This document shows positions 25,891 through 35,338 of a DNA stretch of 52,996 nucleotides, piece after piece. Source of the stretch: Pedobacter nyackensis (lineage in GTDB: Bacteria > Bacteroidota > Bacteroidia > Sphingobacteriales > Sphingobacteriaceae); NCBI RefSeq assembly GCF_900176505.1, contig NZ_FWYB01000022.1, positions 1-52,996 on the forward strand, written 5' to 3'. The position numbers and the translations under genes are program-made. Numbering within the stretch: position 1 is the stretch's first letter; each line of letters opens with the position of its first letter. The notes beneath the pieces are model-generated. The model made no database searches. It was not told where the DNA came from and saw only the letters and a program-made list of their open reading frames with translations.

Positions 25891-27432
25891 CTATTTATTT
25901 GTTTGTACTGCTTTAAGTAACTCGGCCAGTTCTTTTGTCTTTTCAGGATATTTGCTTGCAAGGTTATGTTTCTCGCCCATATCCTCGTTCAGGTTATACA
26001 ATTGCAGGTCTGTTGAATTTCCTGTCTCTATCCCTACCAGCTTATTATAAGCGGCGCCATTAGCTGGCGAGATATATTTCCAACCATCTTTTATAATCGA
26101 AAGCGGACCGCCCTGCTCAACAAAAACAGATCTGCCTTTTTGCGAACGACCAAGAAATGCATTAAGTAAATTCTCACTATCCCCTGCTTCTCCTGAAGGA
26201 ATTGGCTGATTAATCAGTTTTGAAAAAGAGGCCAACAAATCCATCTGACTTACCAAAGCAGAAGAAACATTTGGTTTAACCTGTGCAGGCCAGTTTAAAA
26301 TGAAGGGCACCCTGGTTCCGCCCTCCAGTGCACTGTATTTACCCCCACGAAGCGGTCCTGCAGGCAAATGACCATTAATCATAGTTACTGCACCATCCTC
26401 ATAACCGTCATCCAATACAGGTCCGTTATCACTCGTAAATACGATCATGGTATTCTTATCTATATTCAACGCTTTAAGTTGCTTCATCAGCTCCCCAATA
26501 GTCCAGTCGAGCTGTAAAATAGCGTCTCCACGTAAGCCCAATCCGCTTTTACCTCTAAACATCGTTGCAGGCATTCGTGGAACATGTGGTTCTGTTAAGG
26601 CGAAATACAGAAAGAAGGGTTGCTTTTGATTGCTTTCAATAAAAGACTGTGCTTTAGCCAAAAAAGTTGTAGACACCTCTTCATCAACCCAGCGAGCCAT
26701 GTGTCCTCCCGACATATAGCCAATTCTGCCAATTCCATTCACAATAGTCTGATTATGCCCTTGTCCGGGAGAAGATTTCATTTTTAACAATTCCGGATGA
26801 TCTTTCCCTGTAGGATCATCACCTACTTTAGCTAAATAATTTACCTCAATAGGATCCTTAGGATCAAGTGCAACTACATTATACCCATCCAAAAACACTG
26901 TTGGCACCCTGTCGGCAGTTGCAGGAAAGATAAAAGAATACTCAAAACCCACTTCAACCGGTCCTGGCTTTATTTCGTTATTCCAGTCCTTAGCTATTGT
27001 TTTACCTAAACCAAGATGCCATTTACCAACAATTCCTGTTTTATAACCTGCTTGTTTAAATAGATTAGGCAGTGTAGTTTTATCAGTTGGAATAATCAAA
27101 GCTGCATCTCCGGGAAGGATTCCCGTGCCGCTTTTGCGCCAGGGATATTCTCCGGTCATAAAAGCATAACGTGAGGGTGTACAGGTAGCCGATGTAGCAT
27201 GTGCATCCGTAAAACGAACACCAGATGAAGCAAGCTTATCAAGATTTGGAGTCTGAATTTTCGTTGCACCATAACAACTTAAATCACCATAACCTAAGTC
27301 ATCTGCACAAATGTAAATTACATTTGGTCTTTGAGTCTTCCCTTGTTTTACCCCGGTTTGGGCAGAAACATTTAATACTATACCTAATAATGCAGCTATT
27401 AAAAGCCCGTGATTTACCTTTTGCTTTATCAT
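25891..27432 (-). CDS. Secreted Cys-type arylsulfatase (first of pair)
   Basis: From ATG 27432 the product has 513 residues. The signal peptide (LLIAALLGIVLNVSAQ, cleavage near Gln25) precedes a type S1 sulfatase domain: ADDLGYGD with D44/D45, CTPSR with nucleophile C84 for formylglycine, and SDNGPV for metal binding. A TTG 30 bases further upstream (27462) would add ten residues and bury the purine-rich AAGGAG stretch, so the ATG is preferred. A TAGATTTG -7-like box at 27460-27467 suits the ATG with a leader of about 20 nt. The pair is flanked by a terminator on its upstream side, so it forms its own two-gene unit between loci C and B. Desulfation probably serves glycan use by a neighbouring SusCD, which is inference. 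Confidence 0.93.
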   Translation of the reverse strand: MIKQKVNHGLLIAALLGIVLNVSAQTGVKQGKTQRPNVIYICADDLGYGDLSCYGATKIQTPNLDKLASSGVRFTDAHATSATCTPSRYAFMTGEYPWRKSGTGILPGDAALIIPTDKTTLPNLFKQAGYKTGIVGKWHLGLGKTIAKDWNNEIKPGPVEVGFEYSFIFPATADRVPTVFLDGYNVVALDPKDPIEVNYLAKVGDDPTGKDHPELLKMKSSPGQGHNQTIVNGIGRIGYMSGGHMARWVDEEVSTTFLAKAQSFIESNQKQPFFLYFALTEPHVPRMPATMFRGKSGLGLRGDAILQLDWTIGELMKQLKALNIDKNTMIVFTSDNGPVLDDGYEDGAVTMINGHLPAGPLRGGKYSALEGGTRVPFILNWPAQVKPNVSSALVSQMDLLASFSKLINQPIPSGEAGDSENLLNAFLGRSQKGRSVFVEQGGPLSIIKDGWKYISPANGAAYNKLVGIETGNSTDLQLYNLNEDMGEKHNLASKYPEKTKELAELLKAVQTNK

Positions 27433-27459
27433 TCTATTTATTTTGACTTCTCTCCTTCC

Positions 27460-27467
27460 CAAATCTA
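27460..27467 (-). promoter_or_regulatory. Possible -7 box of the sulfatase pair
   Basis: Minus-strand TAGATTTG matches TAnnTTTG exactly. The expected -33 region 18-20 bp upstream has TTTT/TTTA rather than TTTG. The predicted start near 27453 gives a leader of about 21 nt to ATG 27432. Confidence 0.35.
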
Positions 27468-27481
27468 TAAATTGTTTACAA

Positions 27482-27520
27482 ATAAAAAGCAGGTAATGTC
27501 ATTACAACAATTACCTGCTT
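27482..27520 (-). terminator. Terminator of the locus C operon
   Basis: A 10-bp perfect stem (27511-27520 with 27487-27496, AAGCAGGTAA / TTACCTGCTT) with a 14-base loop is followed on the minus strand by a T-rich TTTTTATTT tail. It lies 22 bp after the stop of the last TlpA-like gene and separates locus C from the sulfatase pair. Confidence 0.8.
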
Positions 27521-27541
27521 AGAAGGGACATTTACTAAATT

Positions 27542-28648
27542 TTAATTCTTAAATATTTCAGCCAGTTTATGGTCAATATCTTCCTCATTCCCCGATTTTA
27601 CCAATATTTTACCTTCTTTATCAAGTAACACATATAGCGGTATAGTACCATGCTTGTATTTACTAACTACCCTTGCAGGCATATTTTTTACAGGGAACTC
27701 ATCAATGGTCTGGATCCATGGCATTTGCTCTACGTCCATAGCCTTAATCCAATCATTCCACCTGCTATCGTTTGTTACGCTAACAATTTCAAACCCTTTG
27801 TCCTTATACTTAGCGTATACCTCTTTCCAATGCGGGATAGCTTCTCTGCAGGGCTTACACCAACTTGCCCAAAAGTCTATCATTACATATTTTCCTCTTG
27901 TAGATGAAAGCGTAAATTTCGTACTGTCCCCTTGCAATAAAGTAAAGTCTTCAGCATAATTACCAGGTAATACAGCTCTTCTTTCGTCAATATCTTGCAT
28001 AATATTACTGAAGTAAACGGATTCTTTAGCGGCACCGCTAAATGTTACCATCAGCTTCTCCAGGTCCGTTAAAGGTATTCCCGAATTAAACATATAATGA
28101 TTGCTCAACATATAAATACCCGCAACTGATGACGGATTTTTAGCAATAAACGGACGTATATAATTCAATTGTGCATTAAAAATCTCTTCTTTGCCCTTAC
28201 CACCTTTTGTTTTGATTTCATAGCCAATAAAATCCGCATGACTTGTTGAGCCAGTAACTTTAACATTTTTCAGCATAGCCCCTTTATCACTTCCATACTT
28301 TGTGTAATCGTAATGTTGAGCACCTGCTGTATCCACTTTAACAGAAATAGCAGCGTTTTCCATAAAAATCTGTGTTCCCCAGTTGCCCGGTTTGAAAGAG
28401 AGACTCATCATTTTTGGGCCGCTAAGCTTCCCTTTCATTACAAACTTACCATTCCTCAACTTACCCGTATTCACTTTGGTACTCATCCTGGTTTTAGCAT
28501 TATACTCGTTCAACACCACCTCTCCATTGGCAATACCTTTTACGGTACCTGTGAGCGTATATCCAATGCTTGATTTGGTTTGCGCAATGCCGATTACAGT
28601 TTGGGCGATCAGCAGTATAGCAGCGAGCCCTATATATTTTAACTTCAT
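27542..28648 (-). CDS. DUF4369-TlpA thioredoxin-like protein (last gene of locus C)
   Basis: The 368-residue exported protein has a signal peptide (to about Gln23), an N-terminal DUF4369-like beta domain at about 28-130 (GTVKGIANGEVVLNEYN), a helical linker, and a C-terminal TlpA/ResA-type thioredoxin domain from about 230. The active site is FWASWCKPC with C264 and C267. Such proteins are periplasmic thiol-disulfide reductases, often lipid- or membrane-anchored in Bacteroidota, though no lipobox is visible here. It follows the DsbD-alpha-like gene by 11 bp and is the last gene before a terminator. Together with the second TlpA-like protein it forms a redox set attached to a SusCD pair. Client proteins are unknown. 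Confidence 0.92.
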   Translation of the reverse strand: MKLKYIGLAAILLIAQTVIGIAQTKSSIGYTLTGTVKGIANGEVVLNEYNAKTRMSTKVNTGKLRNGKFVMKGKLSGPKMMSLSFKPGNWGTQIFMENAAISVKVDTAGAQHYDYTKYGSDKGAMLKNVKVTGSTSHADFIGYEIKTKGGKGKEEIFNAQLNYIRPFIAKNPSSVAGIYMLSNHYMFNSGIPLTDLEKLMVTFSGAAKESVYFSNIMQDIDERRAVLPGNYAEDFTLLQGDSTKFTLSSTRGKYVMIDFWASWCKPCREAIPHWKEVYAKYKDKGFEIVSVTNDSRWNDWIKAMDVEQMPWIQTIDEFPVKNMPARVVSKYKHGTIPLYVLLDKEGKILVKSGNEEDIDHKLAEIFKN

Positions 28649-28659
28649 AAAGTATCTTT

Positions 28660-29109
28660 CTATTTAACAGTTACATTAAAATTAACATCTTCAGGTGGGA
28701 TACATTCATTGTCATCACAGGCACCAAACTGTATAGATCCTTTAACAGCCGTCTGGTTCTTTGACTTCAATTTGATCTTTTGTTGAAACACTGCCTGATT
28801 CTCAAAATATCCTACCTGCATGTTGAACATTTTTTCAAATTTCACAATCGGGTTAGTTTCTTTGGTTTTCCCTACAAGCGCATATTGCTGTGATGGCGAA
28901 AAAGTAAATACCGTTTTTGTCGGTCCCCCATCTCCCACATTTTGAGAATAAATGTGCCAGCCTTTATCAATCGTCGCTTTAAAGAATACAGTAGCTTCCG
29001 TTGAACTTGTTTTTTTCGCTGCATAACTCCATTTCACAGGACGAAGAATTTGAGCCTGAAGTACCTGTGCGGAAGCAACCAGTGCCAAGGCAATTATCAG
29101 TTTTTTCAT
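28660..29109 (-). CDS. Stand-alone DsbD N-terminal (alpha) domain-like protein
   Basis: This 149-residue exported protein has a signal peptide (LIIALALVASAQVLQAQ, cleavage near residue 20) and matches the N-terminal immunoglobulin-like alpha domain of the reductant transporter DsbD: KWSYAAKKTSSTEATVFFKATIDKGWHIYSQ, then GACDDNECIPPEDV near the C-terminus. The two Cys, C131 and C136, fit the CxxxxCxPP redox pair of that domain. Full DsbD has a membrane beta domain and a C-terminal thioredoxin domain, neither of which is present here. It is sandwiched, 5 and 11 bp away, between two TlpA-like genes, so it probably passes electrons to or from them. Confidence 0.88.
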   Translation of the reverse strand: MKKLIIALALVASAQVLQAQILRPVKWSYAAKKTSSTEATVFFKATIDKGWHIYSQNVGDGGPTKTVFTFSPSQQYALVGKTKETNPIVKFEKMFNMQVGYFENQAVFQQKIKLKSKNQTAVKGSIQFGACDDNECIPPEDVNFNVTVK

Positions 29110-29114
29110 ATCGT

Positions 29115-30269
29115 TTAGTTGTTAAAGATTTCAGCCATTTTTTTATCCATCGCCGCATCATCTTCTCCACCACCGCCATAACGGCCAACAATTATTCCAT
29201 TTTTATCAATAAGAATTTTGGTAGGCAAACTATGGATACCATAACCTTCAGTGATATCTTCCGATTTATCATAGCCCGTAGCAGTTCTCTTCAAACCTCT
29301 TAAAACATGCTTCCACACGCTTATCTTATCCTGATCCACTGCTTTTTTCCAGGCTGCATGATTCGTATCGTCATCAGATATTCCTATAATTTCCAAGCCC
29401 TTATCCTTATACTTACTATATAGCGACAATAAATGTGGATTACCTTTTCTACAGGGCACACACCAGCTTGCCCAAAAATCAATTAACACATACTTTTTAC
29501 CCTTAAAATCGGCCAGACTAAGTTGCTCTCCATTGATATCAGCTTTGGCGAATACCCTAGCCACACTTCCCGGTGAACCACTTTCCAGTTCAAGAATTTC
29601 CTTATATACGTCTTTACCTGATCCACTTTGCTTGATCCTGTCTGTCCAACCATTGTAAATAGCCTTTGCCTTATCGAGCGCAACTGAGCTCATTTTAAAA
29701 CGCATGAGATAGGCAGAAATATAAGAATCAGGATGTGTACTGATAAAGGCCTCATCTATTTTGTCCATCCTTTCGTTAAAAGGTTCAAACTGCTCGCGAA
29801 TAGCCGCTGCTTTTTCGTGATCTTTCTCTTTTCGGTAAGCTTCAAGTACAGGTTCCATCTCTTTACGTATCGGAGCCTTTTGCTTGTTCAATCGCTCAAG
29901 CTCATCATTGCTGGGAGATCCTTTCAATGTCAATTGTTTAAAAGCCCCATAGCTTACAACCATATCCATTTTCCCCGGTTCTATGAAGAAGCTGGTCATA
30001 TTGGGATCGTCACTATTCCTGCTGTTCCGGGAGGCGGCCAGACTAGCCATGACAGGTTCCGTTAATTTACCTTTGAATACAAATACGCCATTTTTAATGG
30101 CTGCACTATCGGTTTTGTAGTTTTCACCTAAAGGATAAAACAAGTAAACATAACCTGTCATTTTTCCGTTAATCTTTCCCTGAATATTGAATTCCAAGGC
30201 CTTGTTGTCCTGAGCAAACCCCGGCAGACCTATAAAGGCTGCCAGGGTGTAAAATAATAGTTTTTTCAT
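29115..30269 (-). CDS. DUF4369-TlpA thioredoxin-like protein (first redox gene of locus C)
   Basis: The 384-residue exported protein has a signal peptide (LLFYTLAAFIGLPGFAQ, to residue 20), a DUF4369-like domain at about 25-120, a charged helical linker (about 120-225, rich in Lys/Glu) and a C-terminal TlpA domain with active site DFWASWCVPC (C270, C273). The GIHSLPTKILID cis-Pro loop expected of thioredoxin folds is present. It follows susD by 11 bp and precedes the DsbD-alpha-like gene by 5 bp, so co-transcription is nearly certain. It is a paralogue of the other TlpA-like protein two genes on, with low overall identity. Role inferred: periplasmic disulfide reduction linked to the imported ligand or to SusCD assembly. 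Confidence 0.92.
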   Translation of the reverse strand: MKKLLFYTLAAFIGLPGFAQDNKALEFNIQGKINGKMTGYVYLFYPLGENYKTDSAAIKNGVFVFKGKLTEPVMASLAASRNSRNSDDPNMTSFFIEPGKMDMVVSYGAFKQLTLKGSPSNDELERLNKQKAPIRKEMEPVLEAYRKEKDHEKAAAIREQFEPFNERMDKIDEAFISTHPDSYISAYLMRFKMSSVALDKAKAIYNGWTDRIKQSGSGKDVYKEILELESGSPGSVARVFAKADINGEQLSLADFKGKKYVLIDFWASWCVPCRKGNPHLLSLYSKYKDKGLEIIGISDDDTNHAAWKKAVDQDKISVWKHVLRGLKRTATGYDKSEDITEGYGIHSLPTKILIDKNGIIVGRYGGGGEDDAAMDKKMAEIFNN

Positions 30270-30280
30270 ATGGTGGTCTC

Positions 30281-31684
30281 TTAGTTTTTATTATATCCCG
30301 GATTCTGTTCCCCTATAGTTGGGTTCTTTTCAAATTCCACGGCCGGTATAGGCAGGATAAAATGGTTCTTGTCTGTAATTGCGGGTTTGATCTGCAATAC
30401 GGTAGCCAGTGGTAATCTAAGCAGCGAGGTCCAATCCTGACCATCTTCAAAAGAAAGATTTCTAACTGTTTCCTTATGTACTTCAAGCAACAGCTGATCG
30501 GGAGTTGTGGCATTATCAACTGCAGTAAAATTAGTTACACCGGCATGTGCCATAATGTTTTTCAGCAAAGCTCTGGCATCACTCAGGCTACCACCCGATC
30601 TAATGATTCCTTCTGCTTGCAGCAGATAAACTTCTGTAAGTCTTAAGGCGTATGATTCTTCTACTTTCGGACCCATATATTTGGCGATGCCATCTAAACT
30701 GGTACCTACAGTACCGATCACCCAACTACCTCTGGGATCTCCGGTCATTAGCGATTTAAAATATGCAGTAGCCAGGAACTGTGCAGAGTTTCTGAAAAAA
30801 TAGGTATCAGATTTACTTACTTGTCCTGGTTTAGGCACTAATCCAAGCATCACTTCTTTACTGCCCAAACCTTTTGTACTAAAAATATCCCGCAGGTTAC
30901 CTTCTAAAACATAAGGTGAATGCTGGATAATATCCTGTGTAAGACTAACTACTTGCGCATAATCGCCGGCACTACCACGGAGCATCAGTACCCTGGCTTT
31001 AAATGCCTTTGCCACCCATTGGTTACCGTAGTAATTTACGCTGCTAATGGGAGCATGAGCGATAGCATCGTCCAGATCGCTCAAAATAGCATCATAACTT
31101 TCCTTAACCGTGTTTCGTTTTTTCGCAATGTTATTGGTGCTCACAAACTCAAGTCTCAACATTACCCCTAAACTGCTGTTAAGATCGTAAAACTGCGCAA
31201 AATAACGCAATAGATTATAGTGTCCGTAAGCCCTTAAAAGACGAGCTTCGGCAAGGATCTCTGCTCTCCTGCTCCCCGAAAATTTAGACTCAGGCAGCAC
31301 ATTGATCTGGTCAATCACGCCATTTGCAGCATTAACAAGGCTATAAGCGTTTGACCATATATTGCCTGCAGAATAATCAGATGCAGTAATCTGGCTGTTT
31401 TCCTCAAATGGAGTAACTCCGTTAGACTGCCTGTGGTTACCTGCCAGCACACTTGGTGGAGCCTCATGAGATCTGGCCCATAAAATACTTGGCGTACCAC
31501 GATCATCACCTCCCTCTGCAAAGCGCAGGTAAACACCATTCAGCGCAACCTGGGCGCTTTTTTGATCAACAATGGCATTTCCTTCCACCTTGGCCTGTGC
31601 GGGCAAGGCATTCAGTTCTTTTTTACATGACACCAGTACAGATACTGCAGCTGTAAAGGTCACGGCTATAATTAAATTCTTCAT
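30281..31684 (-). CDS. SusD/RagB-family lipoprotein, locus C
   Basis: This 467-residue SusD-family lipoprotein has a type II signal ending in VLVSC (lipidated C20), then KKELNALPAQ. TPR-like helical segments include EILAEARLLRAYGHYNLLRYFAQFYD and ALRLTEVYLLQAEGIIRSGG. The C-terminal part has ETVRNLSFEDGQDWTSLLRLP in place of the usual ERxxELxFEGxRxxDxxRW signature, then PAVEFEKNPTIGEQNPGY, the common SusD ending. It is about 75-130 residues shorter than the other two SusDs here, mainly through shorter loops. It follows its SusC by 17 bp and is followed by three redox genes rather than hydrolases, so its ligand may not be a glycan. Confidence 0.92.
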   Translation of the reverse strand: MKNLIIAVTFTAAVSVLVSCKKELNALPAQAKVEGNAIVDQKSAQVALNGVYLRFAEGGDDRGTPSILWARSHEAPPSVLAGNHRQSNGVTPFEENSQITASDYSAGNIWSNAYSLVNAANGVIDQINVLPESKFSGSRRAEILAEARLLRAYGHYNLLRYFAQFYDLNSSLGVMLRLEFVSTNNIAKKRNTVKESYDAILSDLDDAIAHAPISSVNYYGNQWVAKAFKARVLMLRGSAGDYAQVVSLTQDIIQHSPYVLEGNLRDIFSTKGLGSKEVMLGLVPKPGQVSKSDTYFFRNSAQFLATAYFKSLMTGDPRGSWVIGTVGTSLDGIAKYMGPKVEESYALRLTEVYLLQAEGIIRSGGSLSDARALLKNIMAHAGVTNFTAVDNATTPDQLLLEVHKETVRNLSFEDGQDWTSLLRLPLATVLQIKPAITDKNHFILPIPAVEFEKNPTIGEQNPGYNKN

Positions 31685-31701
31685 CTCTCAATTGTTAATC
31701 A

Positions 31702-34700
31702 TTAAAAACCTAAACGAATTCCGAAAGTATAAGACCTAACGGTTGGAAAGGTACTGGCATCGCGGCCACCACCGATAACGCTTCCCGGATCATCACTTAC
31801 TTCCGGATCAGGACCAGGGTAAGACGTTACAGTAAACAGGTTGGTACCTGTAGCGAAAACGCTCATGTTGCTGATTCTCAATTTCTGCAACAACGCTGAA
31901 GGCAGGTTATAGCCCAGTGTAAGCGACTTGAGTTTCAAATAAGAAGCATCATACACATTCTCATTAGATAGCATCATCGTCTCATTCAAAAGCAGTCTCG
32001 GGCGATTTGAATTTGGATTACTCGCACTGTAATGATCCAATACTCTTATTCCTCTATTGGCAAGACTACTCATATTAAAATCACCCACGTCTTTCTGATA
32101 CATCAGCTTACCACCATAAGAAAAGGTAAATAAGGAAGTCAGATTAAAGCGTCCCAAGCTGAAAACGTTGGTATAGCCACCGAAAAATTTAGGTGCCGCT
32201 TTTCCGATGATATCCTCTTTCCAAAATCCATCTTCTGCCATAACATAAGACAGGTCCCCGATATTAACCAGAGGCTGGAAATAGATATAATATGGAAACG
32301 CTGCTTTATAGGCATCAACCTGTTCCTGTGTGCGGAGTATACCTGCTGAAACTCTGCCATACAATAATCCAAGAGGCTCTCCCTCTTTAACGATACTGGT
32401 CCCCAGATTAAGCGCATTACGATCGTTAGGATTTGAAAAAGGGCCACCATCTATATTTAACACTTTGGAAACGTTCTGTGAAATATTCAGTGCACCGTTC
32501 CAGCTGAAACGTTTATTGCGAACAAAATCACCATGAAGTTCCAGCTCTAACCCGCGATTACGGATCTTTGCAATGTTGTAGATTACACTTGAAAATGAAG
32601 AACTCGGTGCAGGGGTAATGTTAAGTAGTGCTCCATCGGTTATCTTGTTGTAATAACCAAAGGTACCACCAAACCTGCCATCGAATAAATTAAAGTCCAA
32701 TCCAAGATCCTGTTGTGTAGTAGATTCCCATTTGATATTCGCATTACCAAGCTGGCTAGGTACCAAAGCATTCAAACCTGCATAAGAATCAGGCGTGTAA
32801 AGTGTACGCCACAAATGGTCGTCTATACTTTGGGTTCCGGTACGACCGGCACTGGCACGAAGTTTAATTTCATTGATCCATTTCACGTCTTTAAGAAAAT
32901 TCTCCTCAGAAACGCGCCATGCAACGGCACCAGAAGGGAAATAACCCACCTGATTTCCTGGTGAGAACTTAGAAGAGGCATCAGATCTACCGGTAAAGGT
33001 TAGTAAATATTTATCTCTGAATACATAGTTGGCACGAACATAAAACGACAACAATGAGCTTTGTCCGGATGGATTACCTCCTCTAACACTCACTGCCGTA
33101 GCTGCTGAAGTTAGGTTGTTCAGAAAATCATCATCCGGATAGCCTTTTCCTGTGGCTGAAAAGAAATCCATGCGGTTCTTTTCCCATGATGTTCCTGCCA
33201 GTACATTCAGCCGGTGGTCGTCGTTAAATGTTTTATTCCAGGTCAGTGTATTTTCAATAAATGTGCTCAAGGTATTTGAGGTAGATTGTGAACCCAATCC
33301 ACCGCCTGAACTTTCTCTTCCATAAAAGCCACCCACTTCTACATAACTTGGTGTATAGTTCAACTGGTTATAATTGCTGTAATTAGCAGAAAAAGTACTT
33401 TTAAACTTCAGGTCTTTCAGTATATCATACTCAGCAGACAATGAGCCCATCAAGGTATAATCCTTAGCGCGGTTGGTTGTTGTGGCCACGGCTACAGGAT
33501 TCTGATATCCACGATAATCGGCACTTAGCGCCCCAAGATTAGCATAGGAACCATCTTCATTATATACACCAAAAGTTGGTGGAGCATTTAAGGCCTGTGC
33601 GTAGGCTCCACTGGTGATATTGGTTTTTGTGAAGCCATAATTCAGGTTAGCAATCACTTTAAAACGGCTGGTAATCTCATTATCCAGGTTCATTTTTCCT
33701 GATAGCCTGTTAAAGTCAGATCCAGTAACTGTTCCACCCTGTTGCGTGTAGTTTAACGAAGCATAATAGCGTGAACCAGCCCCACCTCCGCTAACAGAAA
33801 CGTCAGCATTGTTAGTATGACCGTTCCTCAGAATCAGATCCAGCCAATCTGTATTTGCATTTCCAAAAAAAGCAGGATTGTTCATGATACTCAACGCCTG
33901 CACTGCCGCACCAGTAGTAAGGGATAAGTTCAGCCTTTTGCGCTCATTGATATAGTTGGTTGCAGCTTCTTTTAAAGTTGATTTATATTGATCTGCATTC
34001 AGCACTTGTTCTTTAATTGGCGTATTGATGCCGGTATAATAATTGGCACTCAATTGCGGCTTGCTATTTTGTTTCCCTTTTTTTGTGGTAATGATCACCA
34101 CACCGTTTGCGGCCTTAGAACCATAAATAGCTGTTGCAGAAGCATCTTTCAGGATATCTATAGACTCAATATCGGCAATATTCAATCCGGCAAGATTGTT
34201 TAGCCCCCGGGCAAAAGCACCCGAAACGCTATTGTTAAAATCTTCACCGTAATTGGCAGCTTCAATCGGGTTAACGATATCCGACTGAGCGTTCATAAAG
34301 TTATTACTCACTACGGTTGGTATACCATCAATTACATACAGCGGATCATTGGTTCCTAAAAGAGATGCCCCGCCCCTGATGCGAATTCTTACCGCACCAC
34401 CTGGAGAACCATCAGCTTTAATCACCTGTACCCCTGAGGCTTTACCAACAAGAGCATCATCTACACTCATAAAAGGCACATCCTTTATTTCTGTAGTTTT
34501 GATAGAAGAAACTGATCCTGTAAGATCCTTTCTTTTTGTCGTACCGTAGCCCACAACTACAGTTTCTTCCAACTTATTCTGGCTGAGTTGCATGGTTACT
34601 ATCATCGACTGACGGGCAGGAAGTTCTTGTGTAACATACCCTACATAAGAAAAGATCAATATTGCATTATCCGGCACAGAGATATTAAAATTCCCTTGCT

Positions 34701-35256
34701 CACCCGATACAATAGATCTCCTGGAGTCATCCTTTACTTTAACACTCACTCCTGGCATGGGTCTGCCATTTTCATCAAGTACACGACCGCGAACATCAAC
34801 AGCAGAAATAACATTTCTGAGCTTATCCAGAAAGGAAGGCTCTTTTTTTGAGACCACCACAGAGTTTTTTGCTACTGAGTAGTCAAAGGGCTGGTCTTCA
34901 AAAACCTGTTGAAGCACTTCTTTTAAATCTGCATTCTTCACCTGTATCGTAACGGGTTTTGCATTTTTTAAATTAGTTGTGGTGAATAGGAAATCATACC
35001 CGCTTTGCGTTCGAATTTTATCCAGCACATGTTTAATGGGCGCATTTTTTTCACTCAAAGTGATTTTTTGCGCGTAGCTACCTGCACTTACCTGCAGGAT
35101 AACTGTGATTAAGAGCAAAGTGGTCAGGTTAACTCGCATAATCCATTCTCTTTTTCCGGTTCTACTAACCCGGCTAAGTGCCCGGTTCATCATCAACTGG
35201 ATTTTGGTAGCACAGCACGAAAGCTGCATCAACCTTTTTGTATAAAAATCGTACAT
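31702..35256 (-). CDS. SusC/RagA-family TonB-linked transducer, locus C
   Basis: The 1184-residue protein has an N-terminal leader with a signal segment at about 40-62 (VNLTTLLLITVILQVSAGSYAQ), an STN domain at about 63-140 (KITLSEKNAPIKHVLDKIRTQSG), a carboxypeptidase-regulatory-like domain at about 152-230, the LEETVVVGYGTTKRKDLTGSVSS plug box with SIDILKDASATAIYGSKAANGVVIITTKKG, and a barrel ending SYTFGIRLGF. The STN domain and the upstream sigma/fecR genes mark it as a TonB-dependent transducer. The long frame from 35256 puts about 39 residues ahead of the signal; Met40 (MRVNLTTLLL) would also be a reasonable start. The gap before it holds a predicted antisense-strand RNA, as in locus B. 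Confidence 0.95.
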   Translation of the reverse strand: MYDFYTKRLMQLSCCATKIQLMMNRALSRVSRTGKREWIMRVNLTTLLLITVILQVSAGSYAQKITLSEKNAPIKHVLDKIRTQSGYDFLFTTTNLKNAKPVTIQVKNADLKEVLQQVFEDQPFDYSVAKNSVVVSKKEPSFLDKLRNVISAVDVRGRVLDENGRPMPGVSVKVKDDSRRSIVSGEQGNFNISVPDNAILIFSYVGYVTQELPARQSMIVTMQLSQNKLEETVVVGYGTTKRKDLTGSVSSIKTTEIKDVPFMSVDDALVGKASGVQVIKADGSPGGAVRIRIRGGASLLGTNDPLYVIDGIPTVVSNNFMNAQSDIVNPIEAANYGEDFNNSVSGAFARGLNNLAGLNIADIESIDILKDASATAIYGSKAANGVVIITTKKGKQNSKPQLSANYYTGINTPIKEQVLNADQYKSTLKEAATNYINERKRLNLSLTTGAAVQALSIMNNPAFFGNANTDWLDLILRNGHTNNADVSVSGGGAGSRYYASLNYTQQGGTVTGSDFNRLSGKMNLDNEITSRFKVIANLNYGFTKTNITSGAYAQALNAPPTFGVYNEDGSYANLGALSADYRGYQNPVAVATTTNRAKDYTLMGSLSAEYDILKDLKFKSTFSANYSNYNQLNYTPSYVEVGGFYGRESSGGGLGSQSTSNTLSTFIENTLTWNKTFNDDHRLNVLAGTSWEKNRMDFFSATGKGYPDDDFLNNLTSAATAVSVRGGNPSGQSSLLSFYVRANYVFRDKYLLTFTGRSDASSKFSPGNQVGYFPSGAVAWRVSEENFLKDVKWINEIKLRASAGRTGTQSIDDHLWRTLYTPDSYAGLNALVPSQLGNANIKWESTTQQDLGLDFNLFDGRFGGTFGYYNKITDGALLNITPAPSSSFSSVIYNIAKIRNRGLELELHGDFVRNKRFSWNGALNISQNVSKVLNIDGGPFSNPNDRNALNLGTSIVKEGEPLGLLYGRVSAGILRTQEQVDAYKAAFPYYIYFQPLVNIGDLSYVMAEDGFWKEDIIGKAAPKFFGGYTNVFSLGRFNLTSLFTFSYGGKLMYQKDVGDFNMSSLANRGIRVLDHYSASNPNSNRPRLLLNETMMLSNENVYDASYLKLKSLTLGYNLPSALLQKLRISNMSVFATGTNLFTVTSYPGPDPEVSDDPGSVIGGGRDASTFPTVRSYTFGIRLGF

Positions 35257-35301
35257 TTGTTTAGCATGGTTTAAAAACGTTGGGCCTTCATTTTCGAAGA
35301 T

Positions 35302-35332
35302 GTTGGGGCCTTTCGTTTAGTTGATAGTTTAG
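35302..35332 (+). promoter_or_regulatory. Possible antisense-strand promoter in the fecR-susC gap (locus C)
   Basis: Plus-strand GTTG (35302-35305), 19 bp, then TAGTTTAG (35325-35332) resembles -33/-7 boxes with mismatches. RNA would start near 35339. Weak alone; supported by the terminator downstream. Confidence 0.25.
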
Positions 35333-35338
35333 ATTATT

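Noticed and set aside
25890..25961. TTG start at 25961 for the second sulfatase
   Set aside because: It would overlap the upstream sulfatase gene and place 24 extra residues ahead of a good signal peptide; ATG 25889 fits better.
35287..35302. Near-palindrome CATTTTCGAAGATG as an operator
   Set aside because: One mismatch, single copy, and no related site elsewhere in the window.
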